DNA of 64,000 nt from Tetrahymena elliotti 4EA. Taxonomy: Eukaryota > Ciliophora > Oligohymenophorea > Hymenostomatida > Tetrahymenidae. A program made the position numbers and the translations under genes. Below, in pieces: positions 50,401 through 61,191 of this stretch; position 1 is the stretch's first letter; the number at the start of each line of letters is the position of its first letter. The notes under the pieces were generated by a model that had not been told where the DNA came from, did no database searches, and worked only from the letters and a program-made list of their open reading frames with translations. Location of the stretch: assembly GCA_000231825.2 (NCBI GenBank), contig JH720389.1:57538-121537 (forward strand). The letters are read 5' to 3'.

Positions 50401-53400
50401 ATTCTGATTCAAACACAACATAGATTATCCATATGTTTAACTTAAAATAAATAACATTATAGAATAGCAATTTTACCAATATATCTTCAAAGAATAAGTA
50501 CATTTAGAGTTTTTTGTTTCTCTCTGAAGCTACTAAATAATTAACTTTGCAATAAATAAATTACTGGGATATTAAAAGAATCTCATTTATTGAATTCATA
50601 GATAGCTATAAATAAGGTGAATACTTATTTCAAATTACTGAAAATTTTTTAACAATGAAAAATATATTTGTATCTTAAATCTTAGATTTGAAATCATCAT
50701 TAATAAATTTTATAGGCTACAGCATTCAACTATCAAATTCAAATTTTGAAAATATAAAATGTGAATCATGCTTAGGAGGAGTAATAAACTCTTAAAATGC
50801 TATTTAGCTTATTATTATAAATTCTATATTTTAAAAAATAAATTCATACATAGGAGGAGCAGTTTATGTTATCAACTCTTACTACAACAAAATATTTTTT
50901 GACAATTGCAAATTTTCAGATAATTATGCAGTAGCTAGTGGAGGAGCTATATATTTAGAAAAAAGTGATCTTAAATTGATGAATTCAATTTTTTAAAATA
51001 ATAAAGCACTTATAGCAGGTGCTATTAGATATATACAAATAGAACCACTGTTTGCTTATAACGATATAAATAAATTAGCAAATGATAATAACACTTTCAC
51101 AAATAATATTGGGTCTATTCATACAAATAATTATGGCTCATACACACACTCTATACAAATTTCTTCTGATAACTCTTAAATTTAGACGAAAGTCAAAAGA
51201 TAATTATAGTCAGGTGAAACTTAAGTAATTTCTAATGATGATTTGATGAGTGTTTACTTAGTTTCTGAATTTCAAAGTGGTGGCTCTATAAATCTAACAT
51301 TTTAAATATTAGACATAGAAGATAATCCAGTTGACTTTGATTTGGAAAAATATTTTAATAATGAATACCCTGAAAGTATAAGTTAAGAAATTTCCACATT
51401 TGTGATTAATACAATAACGTTTTCTGAAAAAATAAAACTATTTGGTCAGCAATCGACAAACTATCAGTAATTTAATTAAGAAAAGAAATCATTTTTAATT
51501 AGTGATTTGAGTATCTATTCTATACCTTAAACCTAAAATGTAATCTACATCTAAGTACCTTCCATTCAGAGATTAGTAAACTCAAATATTACTTACAGAA
51601 GTTTTGATAAAGGTAATTAATTCTTTTAAAATATTGCAGTTGTACTTATTTGTTAATTTATCTTAAAAAAAATTTGTAATGAATTAGGTCCTTTCTATAC
51701 TAAAATAGAATTTTAATTTAGAAAGTGTGTAGTTGGAGAAATTTACTAAGAATCTAATGATTTATACATTTGCTCTGAATGTAAAGATGGTTTTTATTCT
51801 TTAACAGATCCCACATAATGTAAATGATTAACATCATTCATAATTAATTTTATTATTTTGAAATTAAAATAGTTAATATTATTTTTGCCATTAAATATCT
51901 AATATATTTTTTTGAAAAATATTAGAAAGTCCAGAGTAATCTTCATAAAAAAATTGCTAAAGATGTCCAGAAGGAGCTTCTAAATGCAATAGAAACACTA
52001 TAATTTTGTAAGAGGGATATTGGAGGGTAAGTAATAATTCTGATACAATACTGTATTGTTCTAATCAACCATCAAACTGTAATGGAAATGAATCTAAAGG
52101 TTATTGCATAGAAGGTAATTATGGGCCACTTTGCGAAATGTGTGATAACAATGGAGTTATGTGGGGATCTCCATATATGAGTAATGGAAAATATGGTTGT
52201 GTTAAATGTTCAACCTTAATGAATAACTCTTCATATATTCTACCTTCTGCTCTTGCAGGATTAATGATGATATTTTATCTAATTTTTAGTATTAAAATTG
52301 CAATTAATATTAGTGAGAATATAGTTATTGGTTATTACTTTAGATGTTTAAAGTTAATACCTATAAGTAAATCAGCTTATCTAGATACCACAAATATGAA
52401 TATTAAATCTATGATGAATTATATGTAGCTTGCTTAATTAGTTAACACTTTCTAAGTTGAGCTACCTAATTGGTTGTAGATATTACCTTAATATTTAGGT
52501 AATTTTATATTATTTCTATCTATTAATGATAATTACTAAATTATTTTTAAACAGGTTCTCCTATTGACAATTTTCTTTACACTTTTGATTGCTATTTAAA
52601 TAAATTAGCAAGCTAAAATATACCTCTGATATATTTGAGAACAGTGTGGATTTTGCTTATGCCAATCTTTTATATCTTTGGAATGAGTTTGTTATACTTT
52701 ATTTTTGTCAAAGTAAAATGGACAAAGTTCCATAAGGTATTTTATTATTCTAAAAAATAAATTTTTGTTGAATTATAACTATGAAATAGAATCATATGAT
52801 AAGTGGGCTAGTCTTTTTAGTATATTTTCTGTAATCGAATATGGTTTCAAATTTATTAAGTGTTATGGCTTGCAGAGAGATAGATAACTAAAAATATATT
52901 CTTGCTGATATAACTTATTCTTGCTACACTAAAATTCATATTTAATACATTTTTGCCATCTGTATACCAGGATTATTATTATGGGCAGTTATTTTACCTG
53001 TTTTAATCATAAGAATACTTTCAAAGAATAAAACTAATCTTGAAAACTCTAATATTCGTATACCCTATGGTTTTCTCTATCAAGATTATAAATAACAATA
53101 CTTCTATTGGGAATTTGTGAGGAGCTACTTAAAAATAACTATTATTGCTGTTATGAATTTTTATGGAGACCCCTATAGTAATTATTTTAATTTAATATTT
53201 TCAATTATTAATTTAATTTTTTTCTTTACTGTTAGATAACAAGTTGGTTATAGCAGCTGTTTTATTCTTAATGTATTTAGTACTGCTTCAAAAAACTTAG
53301 CCATATAATATGATTTATTACCATTAAGTTGATAAAAGGAGCATGGTTGTCCTCATTATAGTCATTCTTATGAATATTTTTTTATACAACAAGCCAGATA

Positions 53401-54589
53401 TATATTAATAGCAGCTTTTTTACATAATTGTATTGGGTATTGATAATTTATACTAAGCCTATTTAATTTTTGAAGTTGTTAAAAATAAAGCAATTGTTAT
53501 TTTCAAATACTAAATTAGAAACATAAAAATTTAAATATTAGAATTATTTCCAATGCTTAAGAAATATATGACTATAGATACAAAAAGTACTTTAGGAGTT
53601 TTTAAACGTTGGAGATCAATAAGATAAGAAATTATCGAAATAAAGAAAAAGAAAACAGATCAAGAAACTTACATTCAATAAAATTTAACTTCAGTAATGG
53701 TGTAATAATTCCCATCTCATAGTGGTTTGAAAAATATTGAAAATCATTAAAGTAAATATTTTTTGTGATTTTGCTATTTAAAATAAATATTTATTTATGA
53801 CATAAGCTCCTCTCAGCATGTTGAGTCACTAGGATGTTTACTCATAGAGAAGTAAATTATTTCATTAAATATTTATTATTTTAAAATTATACTTTAATAG
53901 ATATAGGATCTTTCCTTCTATAAGATAATAATGACTGGCTCTAAAGCAACATCAACTCTAATTCTAATTTAAAAAATCATTTGAATGCCAGCTCTCCTAA
54001 ATTTAATAACATTTCTTTACTCTAAAAGTCTAAATTCTCTAATTAAAAAGTGAGTGGGAGCAGTTAAAATATCTAAGATGACATTTAAGACGTGCAAATG
54101 GTTTTAAGAAAAAAATCCATAAATACTCAAAAAGAAGAATTTAAAATTGTAAGCATAATTTACAGGAATCTGAGAAAAGTTATTATTGATGCTGATTAAA
54201 TTAATATAAATGTTTATTTATCTGATTAATTGAAACAGTAATTACTTTTTTAATTTAGGATAGTAATTAACTAAAAATTTTTCATTTTAAATAGGAACTA
54301 ATGTGTAAATTAAGATCAAGAAAATACAAAAATACAAGTAATAAAAAAAATTAAAGAAGAAGGAAATTCAAATTAAAGCAACACTGAAAAACAATCTTTA
54401 ATTTCATAAGAGCTGGAGCAAGTATAATCTAATGTAATAAAATAAGAATCTAAACCAGATTGCAATCAAAGTCCTGAATTAGAAATAAATATTAAGTAAT
54501 CAAGCAAATAATCTACTGATAGTTAGGGTATTGACAGCTCTTAAGAATAAAAGCCAAATAAAAATTTAAATTAATTTGGGTATATTTGA
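44499..54589 (+). CDS. Giant receptor-like membrane protein: cysteine-rich head, propeller-like and beta-helix ectodomain, GYWR module, membrane helices
   Basis: Start MLKLFILFFIIYKSLSQ is a signal peptide, followed by cysteine repeats (CPSNCAKCDQTNNC; CPWQYYNSDSAQSC). Next is a long beta-rich ectodomain with propeller-like segments (for example AIGNNFAQNDNSIKIFD, and FNIFDLNKNTL-type blades). Short introns occur; one supported is 46896-46962. At about 50840-51010 come beta-helix repeats with GGAVY and GGAIYLE plus N-x2-F-x2-N spacing (CKFSDNYAVASGGAIY; FQNNKALIAGAI), as in Pmp/pectin-lyase-fold proteins. Then a cysteine module (NCQRCPEGASKCNRN, EGYWR, YGPLCEMC), hydrophobic helices from about 52240 (LPSALAGLMMIFYLIFSI), GSPIDNFLYTFDCYL after an intron at about 52499-52553, and a Gln/Ser/Lys-rich cytoplasmic tail ending at TGA 54587-54589. 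Likely a surface receptor or adhesion protein. Its 3' part is duplicated at 58328-60720. Confidence 0.75.
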
Positions 54590-57500
54590 TTAGTTTTTTT
54601 ATGATGATTTTCTCAAACAAAAAAAGTGTGAATTGCTTTGAAAATGTAGTGATTGTTTTTAAAAAAGTGTAAATCAATAATTACCTTAGTAATTTTTTAA
54701 TTTTTGTAATCTATTTATTTTTTGTATTAAAACGTTTAATTTTAAAAGTTAATCTATTATTTAAACTTAAACCAAAGGACATTTCTAATTTTTTAACTTA
54801 AAAATAAATTAATAAAAAAATTAATATTTTTTATTTTATTTTAATTTTTAATAAATTAAACTATTATAAATTTTAAAATAAATTAATTTACAAAATTTAA
54901 ATAAAATTAATTAAAATTTATCTAATTGGTCTACATATTATACCACTTGCCCCTCTCAAATTCTTAAAAACTTATGAGGAAATACATTTATTTATTTTAT
55001 TATTTGATAATTAAAAACAATTTTATAACTAACTTAATTGGTTCATTAACTTACATTAGATAATTTTTTATTATTAAAAGCAAATGTACGTGAATAATAA
55101 CAATTACTTTCCTAATTTTGCATAATAGAATTGTAATAATACCATAGTTAAAAAAAATAATTTAAGATAAAAGCTATAAAAAAGGCATCGAAAATGAATT
55201 CACTAATTTTAATTGTTTTAGTGTCTCTATTAGAACACATTTATTGTTAGGAAACTAGTCAAATTTTTTAGTGTAGATTTATGTGTAGAGAGTGTTATCA
55301 TGTATTTAAAAAATGCTTATCTTGTGAATCAAATTAGATTTATAATGAAGAAGTATAATCATGCTAATCTAATTGTGGTTATGGTAGGTATTAAGTTGAT
55401 TTAGGATTATGTATATCATTATGTGTTTATCCATTTGTGAGAGATGAAATTACACTAGAATGTAAATTGGCTGAGTAATGTCCATACTTATAAGAGATTG
55501 GTTAGCAATATTTTGATTAATTTACAGTAACATAGTTAGTAGGTGATCAAATTGTTACTGCAGGCAGAAATAGCATCTCACCTGATTATAGTATTAAAAT
55601 TTTTGATAGCAGCAATACTTAATTTTTAGGAAAAATGAATGGTCATTTATATGAAATTTTGGCTATTAGAGAGTATAAATAGGAGCATAGAGATTTTTAA
55701 GGGATTGTTTCAGTCAGTTCAAAAGATATTATAATTTGGAATTTATTTTATGGTGAATAGTATAGAACTACTTTGTAAGCAGTAAATACCCTGATTTGAT
55801 ATACATAGATACTTAATTCATCGTTTTAAATTATGGGGATGAAAGATAATTTGGTTTATTTTATTATATGCTAATTGATAGTAAATAAAAAAGAATCATT
55901 AGCTTAAAGTTTGGGAACTTAATGTTGATCTTTTAATGAAGTATAAGCTAAATAAATATCTTATGATAGCAATTTTAATAATGCAAATTTTGTTATGGAA
56001 TAGTATCATTCTTCATGTAACCCATACAATTTATTGATTTGCAAATTCAAAGTAATAGGGATGGAAAGCCTAATATCTACTTTCTCATTATGATGATAAT
56101 ACAGTGGTGATGTGGTAGTATTCTATATATCAAATCAAATATATCAGAACATTCAGCTTAAAAGACTAACGATAAGTATTATTTATTCCTTACTATTAGT
56201 AATAGTTAAGAAGAGAGTATTTAATTTATTAGACTAGACTTAAACCTATTCTTTAACCTTTGATTATCCTCTATACACTTATGTGTTGAGAAACGATTTC
56301 GAATTTTTTGTAGTCATTTTTAAGTAAATATCAACTCTTGTTAGTGCTTTATTCTACTAAATTAGGGATTCAGTTTTGTAAAAATTTCCTTTGAATCATT
56401 CACTGGATAAATGTAATCGATTCATGTTACTGAGTAAGAAGAACTCAATTCTTATGCAAATCTCTTTTGCTTTTTCTTAAGTACTAATTAAAATACATTA
56501 TTTTTTATTGATTATGATTTTAACATATATTCTATAACTATTCCTGTTGCTACAGCTTTGGCTTATTTTACAAATTTTGATATCGTGATTTGCTTTTCAA
56601 AAATATTTTAAACATTGTTAGTTGGTGCTTCGCATAGTTCAGTTCTCGACTAGCTCTAATACTTCAATTCTCTTATCAACGAAAACGCAGTTACAATACC
56701 ATTCTAATAACCAATATGCTTTGTCTATATAAACAATGCTAATGATGCAATTAAGAACTAAGTAAAATTTTTCTTTTTTAAAATCTTTTAAATTTTAATT
56801 TGATTAAAAATTAAAGGTGATAGGAATAAACCATGAAGGAAAAATTATTTATTTAGTAATATTTCAGTAAAAAATAACCAGTGTAATAGCAGACTATGTT
56901 ACTTAAAAAATTTTTATTGGATTTCAAAATGGTTAAATATACTTTGGTAGTTTATCTAATTCTCTTACTGTAAATTTGTACAAGACTACTGAATTTTCAG
57001 ACCTTAGATTTTCTAGAAGTATTAGAGGTTTTATATCATTTCAATCAGTAACTTATTCTTCTTCTTTTAAATTATCCTACAAAAATTATTATTTTAAAAA
57101 TTAGAATTTCATAATTTACGACTTATTTTCCTAGTACACATTTACATTTACAAAAAAGCATTCTAAAGATTTATCTGGCTACATCTTAGATGAAACTAAT
57201 AATAGTGTTATCACATATTCAAACGAAAGTAACACAAATCTTTATAAGTGGGACATGTAACCTTTACAGTACAATTAAATAAAAACTACCACTTAAATTT
57301 TAAAAGGACCAACTGTTGGAGTTGATTCAGTATTTTTAGATTTAAAAAATGGTTATCTTATTGCTTATAGCTAAACACTTTTGGAGATAGCTGTATGGAA
57401 TTATCCATAATTATATTATCAGTTTAAAGGAACAATTTTATAAGAAATTTAATCAAATTTAACAAATAGCAGTGACAATTAGCAACCTTAATATACTTAT

Positions 57501-58327
57501 TCAGTTAAACAGTTTTACTTAAACATAAAGAATTAAAAATTATTAATTTTGGATAACTTAGATTAAATAATCGCATATGATTATAAAAATAATAGCTCTT
57601 ACATTTTCACAGAAATTGGGGCTGATAAGTTCTTTTTTGATGATGAGGTTCCTTACTTATTTATCAAAAAAGGTTTTGGACTGTAATAGGTTTTAAAAGT
57701 TTTCAATAGTAGTCTAATTGAAATTGCCGAAAAAAGAGATCACGGCCTTGATATAATTAATATAATTTTTAAAGGAAAATACACCTATTCTTATGATATC
57801 AATTTCATATGTATTATTGATAGATATTCTCTTCAAACTTTAAGAACCATTAAATCCCTAAACCCAGCAATATTAAATTTAATAATTTCAGAAAAATTAG
57901 ATATGATATTTATCTGGAATGATTATTCTAAAGACAAAGTTTTATACCAAAAAATATCAATTTTCAAAATATCTACAGGTCTTTTTTACAAAGAAGTATC
58001 TGCCAATTAATAGCTTGAAAATGGAAATATAGGAGTAGTAACTTTAGATGAATATTCATATACTTTATTTTTCTCAAGGAGCAATTTTTGTATCTTTGCT
58101 TTCGATTTACTTAGGTTTGTATATATAGACTATTAAATTATCAAATTTAATACAGCTATTTCTTAACTAATATTCTACCTTAATAAAATTCACTTTTTTT
58201 ATAATTTTATTATAATTTTACTATTGTTTATTTCTAAAAGGTATTTTAATGTTGAGAATGCCTTGAATTTCAAGAAATTTGGTAAGACCTTTATATTCAT
58301 CTAGAAACGACAAATATTATGTTAATC
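51677..58327. repeat. Tandem segmental duplication, unit 1
   Basis: Holds the tail of the first receptor gene, the intergenic region and the head of the second. It is matched base by base over long stretches by 58328-64000. Homology of the two units begins sharply at TAATGAATTAGGTCCTTTC (51676 and 58327). Confidence 0.8.
54590..55193. other. Intergenic region, duplicated
   Basis: About 600 AT-rich bases between the first and second receptor genes. It resembles 60721-61191: both begin ATTTGATTAGTTTTTTTAT and end with AAAAGGCAT.GAAAATGAATTCAC at the next start codon. Confidence 0.6.
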
Positions 58328-60720
58328 TAATGAATTAGGTCCTTTCTAGACTAAAATAGAATTTTAATTTAGAAAGTGTGTAGTTGGAGAAATTTACTAA
58401 GAATCTAATGATTTATACATTTGCTCTGAATGTAAAGATGATTTTTATTCTTAAATAGATCATACATAATGTAAATGATTAAAGTATTAATTTAATGTGA
58501 TTAATAATTAATTTTATAATTTTGCAATTAAAGTAGCTTGATATTACCATTTATTATATTTAACAAATTGTTTTGAAAAATATTAGAAAGTTCTGAATAA
58601 TCTACATAAAAAAATTGCTAAAGGTGTCCAGAAGGAGCTTCTAAATGCAGTAGAAATACTATTGTTTTGTAAGAGGAATATTGGAGGACTAGTAATAATT
58701 CTGATTCAATACTATATTGCTCTAATCACCCATTAAACTGCAATGGAAATGAATCGAAAGGCTATTGCATAGAAGGTAATTATGGGCCACTCTGCTAAAT
58801 GTGTGATAACAATGAAGTTATGTGGGGATTTCCATATATGAGTAATGGAAAATATGGTTGTGTTAAATGTTCAACCTTAATGAATAACTCTTTAAATATT
58901 CTATCTTCTGCCCTTGCAGGATTAATGATGATATTTATCTAATTTAAAGTATTAAAATTGCAATTAATATTAGTGAGAATATAGTTATTGGTTATTACTT
59001 TAGATGTTTCAAGTTAATACCTATAAGTAAATCAGCTTATCTAGATACCACAAATATGAATATGAAATTGATGATGAATTATATGCAATTTGCTTAATTA
59101 ATTAACACTTTCTAAGTAGAGCTACCTGATTGGTTGTAGATATTACCTTAATATTTAGGTAATTTTATATTATTTCTATCTAAAGTTATTTTACCTGTTT
59201 TAATCATAAGAACACTTTCAAAGAATAAAAATAATCTTGAAAACTCTAATATTCGTATACCCTATGGTTTTCTCTATCAAGATTATAAATCACAATACTT
59301 CTATTGGGAATTTGTTAGAAGTTACTTAAAAATAACTACTATTGCTGATATGAATTTTTATGGAGACCCTTTATATTTTCAATTATTAATTTATTTTTTT
59401 CTTTACTGTTAGATAATAAATTAGTTATAGCAGGTGTTTTTTTCTTAATGTATTTAGTACTGCTTCAAAAAGCTTAACCATATTATATGATTTATTATCA
59501 TTAAGTTAATAGAAGAAGTATGATAGTCATCATTATAGTCATTCTTATGAATATTTTTTTATACAACAAGCCAGATATATTAATAGCAGCTTTTTTACAT
59601 AATTGTATTGGGTATTGATAATTTATACTAAGCCTATTTAATTTTTGAAGTTGTTAAAAATAAAGTAATTGTTATTTTCAAATACTAAATGAGAAACATA
59701 AAAATTTAAATATTACAATTATTTCCAACACTTAAAAAATTTATTGCTTTGGATACAAGAAACACTTTAAGAGTTTTTAAACGTTGGAGATTAATAAGAT
59801 AAGAAATAATAGAATTAAAGAAAAAGAAGACAGATATAGAATCTTACATTCAATAATATTTATCTTCAGTAGTGTAATAATTTCCATCTAATAGTGGGTT
59901 ATAAAATATAGAAAATCACTCATGTAAATATTTTTTGTAATTTTCATATTTAAAATAAATATTTAATTTTAATATAAGATCCTTAAATATCTAGATCCAT
60001 TAGGATGTTTACTCATAGAGAAGTAAAATATTTAATTAATATTTATTATTTTAAAATTATAATTTAATAGATGAAGGATCTTTCCTTCAATAAAATAGTA
60101 ATAATAACTGACTCTAAAGTGACATCAAGTCTAATTCTACTTTAAAAAATAATTTGAATTTCAGCTCTTCTAAAGTTAATGGCACTCCTTTACTCTAAAA
60201 GTCTAAATTCTATAATTAGTAAATTAGTCAAAATATCTAAGATGACATTTAAGATGTACAAATGGTGTTAAGAAAAAAATCCATATATACTCAGAAAGAA
60301 GAATTTAAAATTGTAAGCACAATCTACAAGAATCTGAAAAAATTTATTATTGATGCTGATAATATTGATATAAATGTTTATTCGTCTCAATAATTACTTT
60401 TTTAATTTAGGATATTAATTCATTAAAAACTCATTATTTTAAATAGGGACTAATCCATTAATTCAAACCAATAAAATTCTATAAAAGAAATAAAAGAAGA
60501 GGGAAATTCAAATTACTGAAAAACAATGTTAGATTTAAAAAGAGCTGGAAGAAGTATAATTTAATGTAATAAAGTAAGAATCCAAACAAAATTACAATAA
60601 AATCTGAGAATTAGAAATTCATATTAAGTAATAAAGCAAATAATCCACTGAAAATTAGGGCATTACAGCTCCTAAGAATAAAAGCAGAATTAAAATATAA
60701 ATTAATTTGAGGATATTTGA
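55194..60720 (+). pseudogene. Chimeric, decayed receptor-like gene
   Basis: The head (MNSLILIVLVSLLEHIYCQE, then CRECYHVFKKCLSC) is nearly identical to the gene starting at 61192. From 58328 on, the sequence is instead the counterpart of the tail of the gene at 44499-54589 (CVVGEIYQESNDLYICSEC, GYCIEGNYGPLC). Several lesions are seen. About 19 bases are missing near 55770, which shifts the frame to TGA. A block of about 810 bases present in the third gene (61889-62697) is absent at about 55868. Small deletions occur near 55905, 56060 and 56170. In the tail about 460 bases, including part of the membrane helices, are missing at about 59184 relative to 52525-52985. An intron at 56762-56816 is kept. 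It looks like a fusion gene made by tandem duplication that has since lost coding ability; transcription cannot be excluded. Confidence 0.75.
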
Positions 60721-61191
60721 TTAGTTTTTTTATCATGATTTTCCAAAATAAAAAAAAATTTTTAATTTTAAAATTCAATCAATAATTGAATTTAAACCAA
60801 AACATTTTTTAAACTTAAAAAAAATAATTTTTCACTTTTTAAAAATTTTTTATGTTTTAAGTTTAAATAAATAAAACACAAAAACACCTAAACTTAAAAA
60901 AATAAACTTTAAATTTTATAATTCTCTTAAATTCTTAAGAATTTAGGTGGAAATACATATATTTATTATTTGATAATTAAAAGCAATTTTATAACGAACT
61001 CCATCAATGAAGAATTGGTTCATTACTTTACATTAAATAAATTTTAATTAAAGAAAAAGCAATTAGTAAGTTAATTGAATTTGAATTATAACAAATACTT
61101 TCCTAATTTTGGGTAATAAAATTGTAATAATACCATATCATAATAAAAAAGGCTAAAAAAAATAAATTAATATCAAAAAAAGGCATTGAAA
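60721..61191. other. Intergenic region, duplicated copy
   Basis: About 470 AT-rich bases, the counterpart of 54590-55193 but shorter through several deletions. Presumably the promoter of the third receptor gene. Confidence 0.55.
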
